A DNA stretch of 64,000 bases from CAZYFH01 sp964646815 (GCA_964646815.1 CAZYFH010000019.1:1-64000); one strand, 5' to 3'. Positions 45,584 to 55,027 are shown, numbered from the stretch's first letter. The notes: generated by a model from the sequence alone, not told the origin. Numbers and translations are program-made.

Positions 45584-46612
45584 ATGGCCAGAGTGAACGA
45601 TCGGTTTCTGCGAGCGTGCCGGCGCGAACCCGTCGACGTGACGCCCGTCTGGTTCATGCGGCAGGCCGGGCGGTACATGCCCGAATACCGCGCGCTCCGC
45701 GAGCGTCATACGCTGCTCGACATCTGCGCGCACCCGGAGCTCGCGACCCAGGTAACGCTCCAGCCGGTCGACCGCCTAGATGTCGACGCGGCGATTCTTT
45801 TCTCCGATCTGCTGCTTCCGCTGGCGCCCATGGGTATCCCGTTCGACTTCGTGAAGGGCGAAGGCCCGGTTATCCACAAGCCCGTGCGCTCGCCGGCCGA
45901 CATCGATCGACTGCGCGCCTTCGAGCCCAGAGATGCACTCGACCACGTACTCACGACCATCCGGCTACTGCGGCGGGAACTCGAAGGCCGGGTCCCGCTC
46001 ATCGGCTTTGCGGGCGCCCCCTTCACGCTGGCGTCCTACGCGGTCGAGGGCGGTCCGTCGACCAACTACGCGCGCACCAAGGCGCTGATGTACGGAGAAC
46101 CGGCGGCCTGGCACCGCTTGTGCGACGCGCTGGCGTCAGCCGTCGGGAGCTATCTCGTCGCGCAGGTCGAGGCGGGCGCGCAGGCCCTGCAGCTGTTCGA
46201 TTCGTGGATCGGCGCCCTCGGCCCCTCGGACTACCGGGAGTTCGCCCTGCCGCACACACGCCAGATCCTTGCGACGGCAACTGAGACCGGCGTCCCCGTG
46301 ATTCACTTTGGCACCGGTACGGCGACCCTGCTCGAGGTGATGTCCGAGGCAGGGGGCGACGTCATCGGTATCGACTGGCGGATTCCGCTGGACGAAGCGT
46401 GGGCGCGAATCGGCGACCAGCGTGCCGTTCAAGGCAACCTCGACCCAACGTTGCTCCTCGGCCCAACCGACCGCCTGCTGTACAGCGCTCAGGACGTGCT
46501 TGAGCGCGCCGGTAAGCGGCCCGGCCACATCTTCAATCTGGGACACGGGATTCTGCCAGAAACGCCGGTCGAGCGCGTGCAGGCGCTCGTCCGCTTCGTT
46601 CATCGGCACTAG
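45584..46612 (+). CDS. hemE: Uroporphyrinogen decarboxylase
   Basis: A 342-residue enzyme that converts uroporphyrinogen III to coproporphyrinogen III. The N-terminal signature PVWFMRQAGRYMPEYR is at about 19-34, with the invariant Arg and the substrate-binding loop. LLPLAPMGIPFDFVKGEGP, GFAGAPFTLASYAVEG and the C-terminal GHGILPETP also fit. The length is standard. The ATG at 45584 is used, though the next few codons also offer starts. hemG follows 12 nt later, making a two-gene haem operon; hemF/hemN is not in the window. Confidence 0.97.
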   Translation: MARVNDRFLRACRREPVDVTPVWFMRQAGRYMPEYRALRERHTLLDICAHPELATQVTLQPVDRLDVDAAILFSDLLLPLAPMGIPFDFVKGEGPVIHKPVRSPADIDRLRAFEPRDALDHVLTTIRLLRRELEGRVPLIGFAGAPFTLASYAVEGGPSTNYARTKALMYGEPAAWHRLCDALASAVGSYLVAQVEAGAQALQLFDSWIGALGPSDYREFALPHTRQILATATETGVPVIHFGTGTATLLEVMSEAGGDVIGIDWRIPLDEAWARIGDQRAVQGNLDPTLLLGPTDRLLYSAQDVLERAGKRPGHIFNLGHGILPETPVERVQALVRFVHRH

Positions 46613-46624
46613 CTGCCAACCACG

Positions 46625-48040
46625 ATGCGCGATGTGGACGTCGCCGTTATTGGCGGGGGAATCACCGGACTCGCGGCTGCCTATGAGCTTCACCGTCGCG
46701 CGATCCCGTTCACGCTCTTTGAACGCTCGCCGCGCCTTGGTGGCGTCATTCGCACCGACCAGGTCGACGGCTTCACGATCGACGCTGGACCAGACTCGCT
46801 GATCGTCCAGAAACCGGCGGCGCTCGCATTGTGTCGTGAGATCGGGCTCGAGCCGCGTCTCGTCTCGACGCTGCCCCCCCGTACCGCATTCGTCGTCCGT
46901 CACGGCGCGCTGCACCCGCTTCCACCGGCGTCGGTATTCGGGATTCCGACGCGACTCGGTCCGTTGCTGTCGAGCGGCCTGCTGACGTGGGGTGGCAAGG
47001 CGCGAATGGCGATGGAACTAATCGTGTCCCCCCGCGAAGAAACGGCCGACGAATCGGTCGCGTCCTTCTTTCGACGCCGTTTCGGTGCCGAGGCCGTCGA
47101 CTACATCGCCGACCCCCTCCTGGCCGGAATTCACGCCGGCGACGTCGCACGGCTCTCCATGCAGACGCTGTTTCCCAGGTTGGTCGAAACAGAGCGGACC
47201 CACGGGAGCGTGATCCGAGGCTTTCGGAAGCTGGTCGCGGCGCGGGCCGGCCGCGGGAACGACGGCGGCCTGTTTCGGTCACTGCCCGGCGGGCTCGAAG
47301 AGCTCGTGTCGGCACTCGTGGGCCGGCTCCCCACCACGGCCATCCGCTGCGGCGTGGCCGCGACGTCGATCCGCGGCACCGGGCCGTTTCAGATCGGCGC
47401 ATCACGGGGCGCCGGCGTCCTCGCCCGGCAGGTCGTGTTGGCCGCACCGGCCTCGGTCTCCGCCGCGCTGTTGCAACCACTGGACGCGGATCTCGGCCGG
47501 CTGTGCGCGGGCATCCCACACACTTCGACCGCAACCGTCGCGCTGGCCTACCCGCGCCGCGCGGTCGGCCATCCGCTGTCCGGTACCGGTTTCGTCGTGC
47601 CGCGTGTCGAAACCAGCCTCGCTATTATGGCCGGCACCTGGGTGTCGTCGAAGTGGCCGCACCGGGCGCCGGACGATCACGTCCTGATGCGCGGGTTCCT
47701 TGGCGGCGCGCGTGACCCCGGTGTGCTGGATCGCGCCGATGCCGATCTGGCTGCCGCGGTGCACCGTGACCTTGCGACGCTGCTCCGGATTGACGCCGGG
47801 CCCAGCCTGACGCGAGTCTTTCGATGGCCGGGCGCCAACCCGCAGCACGACGTGGGCCACGCGGACCGCGTGGCCGCCATCGACGCCCGGCTCACGCGCT
47901 TTTCGGGCCTGCATCTCGCCGGGGCGGCCTTCCGGGGGGTTGGGATACCCGACTGTGTAGTCGCCGGGCGTGCGGCCGCCACCGCCGCCGCGGAGGCGAT
48001 CCAGGCCGAGGCGCACGAGACTGCGTCCGCCGGTCCGTGA
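46625..48040 (+). CDS. hemG: Protoporphyrinogen oxidase (HemY/HemG type, FAD)
   Basis: A 471-residue FAD-dependent oxidase that makes protoporphyrin IX. The dinucleotide-binding GGGITGLAAAYELHRR is at about 10-25, FERSPRLGGVIRTDQVDGF follows, then IDAGPDSLIV, typical of oxygen-dependent PPO. The C-terminal FAD motif is GLHLAGAAFRGVGIPDCV. It resembles HemY and not the flavodoxin-type HemG of E. coli. Some actinobacterial relatives use coproporphyrinogen instead, so the exact substrate is not certain. Confidence 0.92.
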   Translation: MRDVDVAVIGGGITGLAAAYELHRRAIPFTLFERSPRLGGVIRTDQVDGFTIDAGPDSLIVQKPAALALCREIGLEPRLVSTLPPRTAFVVRHGALHPLPPASVFGIPTRLGPLLSSGLLTWGGKARMAMELIVSPREETADESVASFFRRRFGAEAVDYIADPLLAGIHAGDVARLSMQTLFPRLVETERTHGSVIRGFRKLVAARAGRGNDGGLFRSLPGGLEELVSALVGRLPTTAIRCGVAATSIRGTGPFQIGASRGAGVLARQVVLAAPASVSAALLQPLDADLGRLCAGIPHTSTATVALAYPRRAVGHPLSGTGFVVPRVETSLAIMAGTWVSSKWPHRAPDDHVLMRGFLGGARDPGVLDRADADLAAAVHRDLATLLRIDAGPSLTRVFRWPGANPQHDVGHADRVAAIDARLTRFSGLHLAGAAFRGVGIPDCVVAGRAAATAAAEAIQAEAHETASAGP

Positions 48041-48059
48041 CCCATCATCACCCGCAGCC

Positions 48060-48978
48060 ATGCCCTCGATGCCCCGCGCACCCGTCCACATCATCTGCGT
48101 GCCGATCGATCTCGGCGCGCCGCGGCGCGGCGTCGACATGGGGCCGTCAGCGCTCAGAATCGCTGGGGTCAGCAATCGTCTTACCGCGCTCGGCTACGAC
48201 GTTGTCGATCGCGGCAACCTCGCGGCGCCCTCCCCGAAACGAAGACCAGCGGTCACGAGCGGAAGAGGTACATACGAGAGATCGCTCGCGTCTGCCAACG
48301 CCTGTTCCAGACAGCCCGTGCCTCGCACGAAGCGAACGCTCTGCCGATCGTCCTGGGCGGCGATCACAGCCTCGCGGCCGGTTCGGTGACGGCCACCATC
48401 GTCGATCGCCGCCGGCGCGGCGATGCGCCAGGTCTCATCTGGGTCAATGCGCACGGCGATATGAACACGCCTGACACGACCGATAGCGGCAACGTCCACG
48501 GGATGCCGCTGCCGGCCTTGCTGGGTTCGGAGCCAGTCGAGCTGTCCCGCATCGGCGCTGTTTCGCCGACGGTATCAGCGGCGCGCACGGTCCGGGGGTG
48601 CGCAACCTCGATGCGAAGGAGCGAGAGCCCATCATCGCGTCTGGCGTCCATGTGTTCACGATGAAGGACATCGACCGCGCCGGCATCGCGTCGGTGGCCG
48701 ATCGAGCGCTGCAGCTCGCCAGCAACGGGACCGGAGGCGTCCACGTCTCGATGGATTTCGACGTCTGTGACCCCGCGATCGCGCCGGGCGTCGGCACTCC
48801 CGTCAAGGGCGGGCTGAGTTATCGCAAGGCGCACCTCCTGATGGAAACCATCGCTGATTCGGGCGCGCTGCGGGCGATCGACCTGGTTGAGGTGAACCCG
48901 ATTCTCGACATGCGCAACGTCACGGCCGAGCTCGGCACGGAGTTCGTGCTGTCGGCGCTCGGACTGAAGATCTTGTAA
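48060..48978 (+). pseudogene. Arginase gene with two frameshifts
   Basis: Three consecutive frames spell an arginase: VHIICVPIDLGAPRRGVDMG (start 48060), then after a shift near 48232 ETKTSGHERKRYIREIARVC, LPIVLGGDHSLAAGS and WVNAHGDMNTPDTTDSGNVH, then after a shift near 48590 NLDAKEREPIIASGVHVFTM and SMDFDVCDPAIAPGVGTPVK. Manganese ligands in GGDHS, HGD and DFDVCD are readable, but the usual DAH reads NAH. Around 48588 a few bases appear deleted. The gene looks inactivated, unless these are assembly errors. Confidence 0.8.
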
Positions 48979-49019
48979 GAACGGCCCTGCTATTGTGGCG
49001 CCGTCTCGGGCCGAGTGCG

Positions 49020-49409
49020 ATGAGTAATGACGTCGACCGGAGCGTGACGGTGCTCGAGGGAGAGATCGCGAATCTCAACTGAAGGCTCAAGAGCCTCTTC
49101 AACATCATCAACATGTCAACCGACAAGGAGCCGTTCATGCGGCTCATGGTGTCCGTTGACGCGACCAAGGCGCAGGAAACCGCGATCTACGACCTGATGG
49201 GCGAGGTCGACGACGCACTCGCCGAGGGCGCCTCCGCGATGGATCACATCGCGTTCTGCGACCGAGTCTACGCGGTGCTCCCTGACCACCGGCAGCACCG
49301 CCTCGCCGAATCCACCGTTATGCGGCTAGCGAAGGAAGGCGGGTGGGAAAAGGTCTACGAACAGCTCCGCGAGAGCGGGATGAACCTGCGCGAAGAGCGC
49401 GGGTATTAG
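49020..49409 (+). CDS. Small conserved-looking hypothetical protein; in-frame TGA near its N-terminus
   Basis: The safest reading is the 98-residue frame from ATG 49113 (MSTDKEPFMRLMVSVDATKA ... MNLREERGY). The same frame is coding-like back to ATG 49020 (MSNDVDRSVTVLEGEIANLN), interrupted by a single TGA at 49080-49082, with GC-rich third positions on both sides of it. So either an N-terminal 31-residue helix has been lost by a nonsense mutation and translation restarts at 49113, or the stop is a sequencing error. The family is unknown; the protein is short, acidic and helical with no membrane segment. Confidence 0.6.
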
Positions 49410-49423
49410 CCCCAGCAGTCGCA

Positions 49424-49492
49424 AACGCAGCGCGGGCCTTCAGGCCAGGCTGAAGCCTGGCCCTACGAATGGCTACACAAGTGAGCTCCGGG
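49424..49492. repeat. Palindromic intergenic repeat, copy B
   Basis: Reads CGCAGCGCGGGCCTTCAG, then the hairpin GGCCAGGCTGAAGCCTGGCC, then CTACGAATGGCTACACAAGT and GAGCTCC. It is the half-length form of the family, like copy A. It lies between the 49.1-kb small gene and the broken cyclase gene. Confidence 0.75.
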
Positions 49493-49497
49493 GTCGG

Positions 49498-50494
49498 CTA
49501 ATACACCGCGATCGCGTCCAGCGGCGATCCGGTGCCGCCGGATACCGGGATCGGTCCCGCGACGAGCAGGAACTCCCAGCGATTCTCCTCGGCCGCAGTC
49601 TCGGCCGGCGCCTCCAGGTCCATGTTGTTGAAGATGTTCATGCCAAACCCGGCGATCAGGAACGTGTGCATCGGCAGGGCGATTCCCTCCACCAGCGACG
49701 GTTGCACGTCGGTCGCCGCATCACTGCCGACAAACGCGACGTCACGCTCCTTGATCCAGCGGCCCGCCGACGCGTGCGGACCGGCGGAGTTAGCCGACAG
49801 CTGCCACGGCCACACCTCCGTGCGCCGCGCCCACCGGCCGGTTCGCAGAAACACCACGTCGCCGGACCCCACGGTTACACCGGTCTGCTTCTCCCATGCC
49901 CAGAGGTCGTCCGTGGAGATCGCCGTCTGGGGCTTCAGATACGGCACATCCTTGAGCCGCGGGATGTCCAACAAGACGTGCGGGTGATGATGCCGCTCTT
50001 CAAGTTCTCAATGCCCAGCTTGCCGCACCCACGGGTCGAGCTCGCGCTGGTCGGAACGCCGTTGAACAGCATGCCGTTGTGGGCGAAGTGGCACAGCGCG
50101 TCCAGATGACTGACGGCGTAGCCGTGATACGTGAAGCGCTAGGCGTCCGACCGGAAATTCTCCGCCATGACGTGCTGAAACGAGCCCGGATTGTCCGCGG
50201 CTGCCTGCGTCATGGGTTGTGTGACAGCGACACCAACATCCCGGGTCGGACCAATCCGACGGCCTCGCGGCTCTTAGCTGGCGTGATGAGGTTGGCCGTG
50301 CCGCGTTCACCGTCATCACCCCAACGGCCCCAGTTATTGAGCTCGGCGAACATCTCATCAGACTCGACCAGTGTCCGCGGCGCGCTGCCCGGCCCATCGT
50401 CCTGGCTCTGGGCCGGCACAAGCCCCACGGTCACCGCGAAGACGAGCGCTGCGGTCACGGTCGCACCGGCGATCAATGTTCTGCTTAGGCTCAT
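49498..50494 (-). pseudogene. Broken secreted cyclase-family (kynurenine-formamidase-like) gene
   Basis: Minus-strand pieces form one protein. A signal peptide starts at 50494 (MSLSRTLIAGATVTAALVFA) and leads into FAELNNWGRWGDDGERGTAN; a frameshift lies near 50211. Then MTQAAADNPGSFQHVMAENF is followed by an in-frame TAG at 50139-50141, and the metal-site segment HGYAVSHLDALCHFAHNG. Another frameshift near 49985 leads to LLDIPRLKDVPYLKPQTAIS and on to the natural end. Members hydrolyse amide or lactone bonds using the HxxxDxxxH-type site. Three lesions make it non-functional. Confidence 0.75.
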
Positions 50495-50594
50495 CTCGAC
50501 TGCCTCCTTGGCGGGCGCTCGACCGAAAACTAGATCTAGGCGACGGCCGATGGGATACGATCTGCGCTGTTCGTGGACACGACGGGAGGACCGG

Positions 50595-50792
50595 ATGGCT
50601 GACCACATCGACACTCACGAGCATCATCAGCAGGTGACCAGCGGCTTCGACAAGGCGGCAGCGAAGGTGAAGCTGCGCGCGCTGAAGACCGCACGCCAGG
50701 CGGCGCTCGACGCACACGATCACGCGAAGCTCCGGGCGATTCGCCGGCAGCGCCACGACGTGAATCGCCAGATCCGCGGCCACGTGCGGTGA
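50595..50792 (+). CDS. Small basic helical hypothetical protein
   Basis: A 65-residue frame with GGGAGGA (50584-50590) 4 nt before its ATG. The His-rich start (MADHIDTHEHHQQ) is followed by a highly charged helix (KAAAKVKLRALKTARQAALD, LRAIRRQRHDVNRQIRGH). No known family; it could be a small nucleic-acid-associated protein. It is transcribed divergently from the broken cyclase gene. Confidence 0.55.
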   Translation: MADHIDTHEHHQQVTSGFDKAAAKVKLRALKTARQAALDAHDHAKLRAIRRQRHDVNRQIRGHVR

Positions 50793-50832
50793 GGGTCACG
50801 GACGGCCCGGCGCGGAGCTCAGGGCTTAGTGC

Positions 50833-50930
50833 CAGAGCTCACGTGTGTTGCCCACGTAGCGCGAGGCTTTGGCCTCGCCTCGCAAGCCTGAGTGCTTCCT
50901 GCGCTACGGATGCCACGCACGTGAGCTCCT
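50833..50930. repeat. Palindromic intergenic repeat, copy C (full length)
   Basis: A ~98-bp inverted repeat. The left end is AGCTCACGTGTGTTGCC and the right end GCCACGCACGTGAGCT, nearly perfect complements. Inside are GCGAGGCTTTGGCCTCGC and CCTGAGTGCTTCCTGCGCTA. It can form a long cruciform or two nested hairpins. Confidence 0.8.
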
Positions 50931-50949
50931 GCGTTTGGACGACGCCCCG

Positions 50950-51441
50950 TTACGAGAACGCGATGGTGAAATCGCTCCACTCGGCGATCGTGCCGTCCTT
51001 GAGATAGAAGACACCGACGCCACGCCACTCGATGGATCGATCCGGCAGCGTAAAGCGATCGATGCGCTCGTTGACGACGATCGATCCCCTGGCGAAAGTG
51101 TCGAGCACCTCGAACTCGACGAACGTCGCGTCACCCAGAAAGCTCTGCAGGCCCTCGATAATCGCCGCGCGTCCCGTCGAAGGCGGTGCCGTCTCCGTGG
51201 CACGATAGACGCAGTCGTCCGCCAGATACGAGCCCAGTCTTGACAGATCCACGGGGGCGACCCACGTGGCGCAAAACGCATTGACCAGGTCGACGTTGGC
51301 CTGTTCGGACTGGGCCAACGCGGCCGCATGTGCCCGACGCGGCAGCGCCACCGCCGCCGCAGCCCCCAGGCCCAGCGTCGTGAGCGCGTCGCGCCGTCTC
51401 ATGCCACGTCCTCGCATCGCCATCGGTTCTCGTGTCTGCAC
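50950..51441 (-). CDS. Exported NTF2-like (limonene-epoxide-hydrolase-like/SnoaL) protein
   Basis: A 163-residue protein with a twin-arginine-like export signal (MRRRDALTTLGLGAAAAVAL then PRRAHAAA), followed by an ~125-residue NTF2-like cone fold (FVEFEVLDTFARGSIVVNER, WRGVGVFYLKDGTIAEWSDF). It resembles the limonene-1,2-epoxide hydrolase-like branch of SnoaL proteins; a catalytic role is not proven. The GTG at 51441 has GAGGAGG spaced 5 nt upstream, better than the GTG at 51447. It is downstream of the PQQ-type dehydrogenase on the same strand. Confidence 0.75.
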   Translation of the reverse strand: MQTREPMAMRGRGMRRRDALTTLGLGAAAAVALPRRAHAAALAQSEQANVDLVNAFCATWVAPVDLSRLGSYLADDCVYRATETAPPSTGRAAIIEGLQSFLGDATFVEFEVLDTFARGSIVVNERIDRFTLPDRSIEWRGVGVFYLKDGTIAEWSDFTIAFS

Positions 51442-51456
51442 TCGCACCTCCTCAGA

Positions 51457-52680
51457 TTAATCCACCGGTTCGATTCTCAGCAGCGCCGCCTCGTCCGCGT
51501 CCGTCAGCACGTAGAGCAGCCCATCGGGTCCTTGCCGCACGTCGCGAATCCGCTGCCGCAACTCGGCGAGCAGCCACTCGCGCCGCTGCTCTTCGCCGTT
51601 CTGGTTGAAGACGATGCGCTCGAGATGCCCGGTGTTACGGATCATCCCTGTCCGCAGCGCCCCGACGAACAGATTCCCGCTCCAACTCGGAAAACGGTCA
51701 CCATCGTAAAACGTCATGCCAGAGGGTGCGATGGAGGGCAACCAGACGATCGCCGCCTGCTCCATCCCTTCCTGCCAGGGTCGACTGGCCACGCGCGAGC
51801 CGGAATACTGGCGGCTGTAGGAGACGACCGGCCAGCCGTAGTTGCGTCCCGCGCGGATGACGTTGGCTTCGTCGCCACCGAGCGGCCCGTTCTCGTGCAC
51901 CCACAGATCACCCGTCTCGGGATGGATGGCCATCCCCAGTTGGTTCCGATGTCCGAGGGAGTAGACCTCGGGCCGGGCGCCGTCCCGACCCACGAAGGGA
52001 TTGTCACGAGGAACACTCCCATCGTCGCGGAGCCTGATGACCTTGCCGATCGTGTCACCCGGATCCTGCGCCCGCCGCCCGCCCGTGGCCGCCCCGAAGG
52101 CGCCGCCCACCGTCATGTAGAGCGTGTCGTCCGACACGAAGACGATCCGCGAGGCCGCCGTTCCGCCGCCGACTAGGACGTCCGACACGAAGAGATCGCG
52201 TACGTCGGTCAATGCGCGCTCACCCAGGCGGCCGCGAGCCAACGCCACTCTGACGCCGTCGTCCCCCGGCTTCGAATAGGTCAAGTAGATCTGCTGGTTC
52301 TCCTCGAACCGCGGGTGGAGCGCCACGTCCATCAGACCGGCCAACCCTTCCGCATGCACCTCCGGCACACCCGACACAGGGAGTCGGTCAAGCGTACCGT
52401 CGCGGATCACGCGCAGACGCCCGCCGCGCTCCGTGACGAGCAGGCGACGATCGGGGAGAAAGGCCAGACCCCAGGGATGCGAAAGGCCCCGCGTGACCAC
52501 GACGACACGAACCCGCGTCTCGGCCGTCTCGATGACGAGCGGAGCCGCAGGCAGATCGACCGCCGGCAACGCCGGCAGCGGCGCTTGCGCGTCCGGCGCC
52601 GCGACCGCCAGAGCGAGGCTCCCGGCGACCAGACACCAGACTACGAGATGTCGAGATCGACCAGCGTGGCGGGGCGTCAT
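51457..52680 (-). CDS. Secreted PQQ-dependent sugar dehydrogenase (glucose/sorbosone type)
   Basis: A 407-residue protein: signal peptide (HLVVWCLVAGSLALAVAAPD) then a six-bladed propeller of the soluble glucose dehydrogenase family. The catalytic histidine is likely in LSHPWGLAFLPD. Also present are HPRFEENQQIYLTYSKPGDD, YSLGHRNQLGMAIHPETGDL, WVHENGPLGGDEAN and APSGMTFYDGDRFPSW. It should oxidise sugars in the periplasm using PQQ. The ATG at 52680 overlaps the TGA of the DUF1801 frame (ATGA), so it was once co-translated with that now-broken gene. Confidence 0.92.
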   Translation of the reverse strand: MTPRHAGRSRHLVVWCLVAGSLALAVAAPDAQAPLPALPAVDLPAAPLVIETAETRVRVVVVTRGLSHPWGLAFLPDRRLLVTERGGRLRVIRDGTLDRLPVSGVPEVHAEGLAGLMDVALHPRFEENQQIYLTYSKPGDDGVRVALARGRLGERALTDVRDLFVSDVLVGGGTAASRIVFVSDDTLYMTVGGAFGAATGGRRAQDPGDTIGKVIRLRDDGSVPRDNPFVGRDGARPEVYSLGHRNQLGMAIHPETGDLWVHENGPLGGDEANVIRAGRNYGWPVVSYSRQYSGSRVASRPWQEGMEQAAIVWLPSIAPSGMTFYDGDRFPSWSGNLFVGALRTGMIRNTGHLERIVFNQNGEEQRREWLLAELRQRIRDVRQGPDGLLYVLTDADEAALLRIEPVD

Positions 52681-53099
52681 TCGTACTTCTTCTTCATGTA
52701 GCGATACGCGTTGGCAATCAACGCTCGCAACACCGTCGTGTCGACATCCTCCAGCTTGTCGATGCACAGACACGACCGGCCCGTGCTGTGCTTGCCCAGT
52801 CGCTTCATCAGCGCGTCGTAACGCTCGCACCCCGGCATGATGTACAGCACCTAGCTCGCGCAGCGCGCCGAGAACCAGACAATTGGCATGTCGCCCTCGC
52901 GCCCGCTCTCGTAGTGGTAGTGGCACCTGCCGAAGCCGACAATGCTGGGACCCCATATCTTGGGCTGGAGGCGTGTCACCGCCTTCATCATCGTGAGCAC
53001 GTCCTGCGCATCCTCACGGCGTCGGGCATTCTTCCCGCCAGTCAGGAATCTCATCACGCCTGCGGTACGCGCGCGCGTCTTGATTGTGGCATTCGGCAT
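52677..53099 (-). pseudogene. DUF1801-type gene with an in-frame amber stop
   Basis: The frame from ATG 53099 reads MKAVTRLQPKIWGPSIVGFG, HYHYESGREGDMPIVWFSAR, then TAG at 52851-52853, then VLYIMPGCERYDALMKRLGK, HSTGRSCLCIDKLEDVD and a final YMKKKYE. This is a complete DUF1801 domain (~140 residues, function unclear) apart from the single stop, with no frameshift. Its TGA overlaps the next gene's ATG. Either the gene has just been inactivated, or the stop is an error or read through. Confidence 0.75.
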
Positions 53100-53134
53100 G
53101 CGTAGCGGCTACAGATTCACTCCATACAAGGCCA

Positions 53135-54427
53135 CTAGTCGACGATTGCCTGCATCAACGCGTTCTCCACGTCGCGCGAGACCTGGAAGTTAGGCGTCTG
53201 GATCATCACCAGTCCGACGATGGCTTCCGTCGGATCGACCCAGAAATGCGTGCCATACGCGCCGTCCCAGCCAAAACTCCCCGCTCCGACGCGCTGGCCG
53301 GCAGTGACCGGATCGCCCACGACGCGGACGCTGAGCCCGAAGGTGGCCCCGGGGCTCGGTTGACCGAACCCGAACTGTTCCACAAACGTCGACGACATCA
53401 AGTCAACGGTCGTCGGACTGAGCAACTGGTGGCCGTTCAGCTCACCTCCGTTCAGCAGCAGTTGACCGAACTGCATGTAGTCCTCTGCAGTGCTCATGAG
53501 ACCGCCGCCTCCGGAGAAGTACGTATCACTGGTCACGCCGTCCTGATTTTCCGACCGGGTGAGCCCCTGCGGTGTCCGTTGATAGACCGTGACCACGCGC
53601 GACCGATGAGTGTCGGGTGCCCAGAAGAAGGTGTCCTTCATCCCCAACGGCTCGAAAATCCGCGCGCTGAGAAACCGGTCGGCGGATTGCCCCGATGCGA
53701 TCTCGACAATTCGTAGCAGCGTGTCGAAGCCTCTGGCCGGGCTGTACGCCCATCGATCCCCGGGCTGGAACTCCAGCGGGACCTCACCAAGTCTTGGAAT
53801 CAGGTCGCCGAGCGTGTCCGTCGGCTGCTGCGCAGCGATCCGACTGGCCTCGCTGCTACTGATGGGCCCGCTCGCTAGGCCCGACGTGTGGGTGAGCAGG
53901 TCCTGTACGTTAATCGGGCGACTCGCCGGAATCGTGTAGAACAGCGGAGTCGGCTGTCCTCGTCCCCCACGTCGCGTCGCCGGGCGTGGACCTGCTTCGC
54001 GCGACATCGCTACCGCGACCTGCAGGTCCGCGAGCTCTGGAATGAATCGTGAGACCGGATCGTTGAGTCTGACCTTGCCTTCCTCCACCAGCATGAGGAT
54101 GGCCACGCCGACGATGGGCTTCGTCATCGACATGATCTTGAAGATGGCATCCTTGGTCATCGCCGTATTCGACTCGAGATCCATCAGGCCGTGCGCCTCG
54201 AGATGAGCCAAACGTCCCCGACGGGTCGCGGCGGTCACGGCGCCGCTGATGTTTCCTGCGTCGATGTGACGCTGGACGGCCTCGTGAATGCGCTGCAGCC
54301 GTTCGGCGGACAGGCCCACCTCTGCGGGCGCGGCCTTGTCGATCGATGCGATTGCGGGCAGCGTCAAGATCGCGAGTAGGACCAGGGCGACAGCGGCCGA
54401 TGTCGTCGAACGTGTACGGGGGGGCAT
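53135..54427 (-). CDS. Exported serine beta-lactamase-fold hydrolase (class C/esterase EstB-like)
   Basis: A 430-residue protein with a signal peptide (SAAVALVLLAILTLPAIASI). The penicillin-binding fold has the nucleophile motif SMTK (about residue 95), a Tyr motif YSPA in FQPGDRWAYSPARGFDTLL, and HFWVDP near the third-motif position. The layout is that of Beta-lactamase Pfam esterases or D-aminopeptidases. Actual beta-lactam hydrolysis is not implied. AGGAGG lies 8 nt upstream of the ATG. Confidence 0.9.
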   Translation of the reverse strand: MPPRTRSTTSAAVALVLLAILTLPAIASIDKAAPAEVGLSAERLQRIHEAVQRHIDAGNISGAVTAATRRGRLAHLEAHGLMDLESNTAMTKDAIFKIMSMTKPIVGVAILMLVEEGKVRLNDPVSRFIPELADLQVAVAMSREAGPRPATRRGGRGQPTPLFYTIPASRPINVQDLLTHTSGLASGPISSSEASRIAAQQPTDTLGDLIPRLGEVPLEFQPGDRWAYSPARGFDTLLRIVEIASGQSADRFLSARIFEPLGMKDTFFWAPDTHRSRVVTVYQRTPQGLTRSENQDGVTSDTYFSGGGGLMSTAEDYMQFGQLLLNGGELNGHQLLSPTTVDLMSSTFVEQFGFGQPSPGATFGLSVRVVGDPVTAGQRVGAGSFGWDGAYGTHFWVDPTEAIVGLVMIQTPNFQVSRDVENALMQAIVD

Positions 54428-54541
54428 GGGGCAAGCCTCCTAGAAGCGGTTACCGATTTCCAGCGCCATCGGTGACTGGTTGAACCGAGTTCATCCTAGC
54501 GACCTCGTGCGGTAGCGTCTACTGCCAGCTATGCTGTGCGC

Positions 54542-55027
54542 ATGAGCACCTCCGAGCTGAGAACGAGCGTCACTCGCCAGCTTCGTCAGAGTCAAGCACA
54601 CGCCGGACTCTCCGCGGCACTCGAACGCTTCCCCGTGGAGCTTGCCGGGCGCCAGGTCGACGGCCACACGCACACCGCATGGCAGCAAATCGCGCACATG
54701 AGGCTCGCGGCGGAAGACCTCATCGCCTATTGCAGGGACCCGGACTACGAGGCGCGGGCCTGGCCCGACGGCTACTGGCCCGAGAGTCCCGAACCACCCT
54801 CGGCCGAGGCGTGGTCAGCGACCGCCCGCCGCCTCCTCGACGCGACCGAGCAGATGGCGCAACTGATCGAGGATCCCAGTCGCGCGCTCTACGCGCAGGT
54901 GCCCGCGGCTGAGAAGGAACACCATCACACGCTCCGGGCGGCCCTCATCTTGCTCGACCACAACGGTTATCACGCCGCGCAGTTCATCGCGCTGCGTCAG
55001 GCGCTCGACGCCTGGTCCTCGAGCTGA
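54542..55027 (+). CDS. DinB-family putative metal-dependent protein
   Basis: A 161-residue four-helix DinB/YfiT-type protein with three histidines arranged for a metal site: one near residue 37-39 (GHTHTAWQQIAH, also 47) and one in DHNGYHAAQFIALRQAL near the end. Known relatives include thiol-dependent S-transferases; the reaction here is unknown. The ATG at 54542 is preferred to the GTG at 54536. It is divergent from the beta-lactamase-fold gene across ~115 bp. Confidence 0.85.
   Translation: MSTSELRTSVTRQLRQSQAHAGLSAALERFPVELAGRQVDGHTHTAWQQIAHMRLAAEDLIAYCRDPDYEARAWPDGYWPESPEPPSAEAWSATARRLLDATEQMAQLIEDPSRALYAQVPAAEKEHHHTLRAALILLDHNGYHAAQFIALRQALDAWSSS

Noticed and set aside
53135..54427. 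Antibiotic-resistance beta-lactamase
   Set aside because: The protein has the fold and SxxK but fits the broad esterase/peptidase group. Sequence alone does not support a resistance call.
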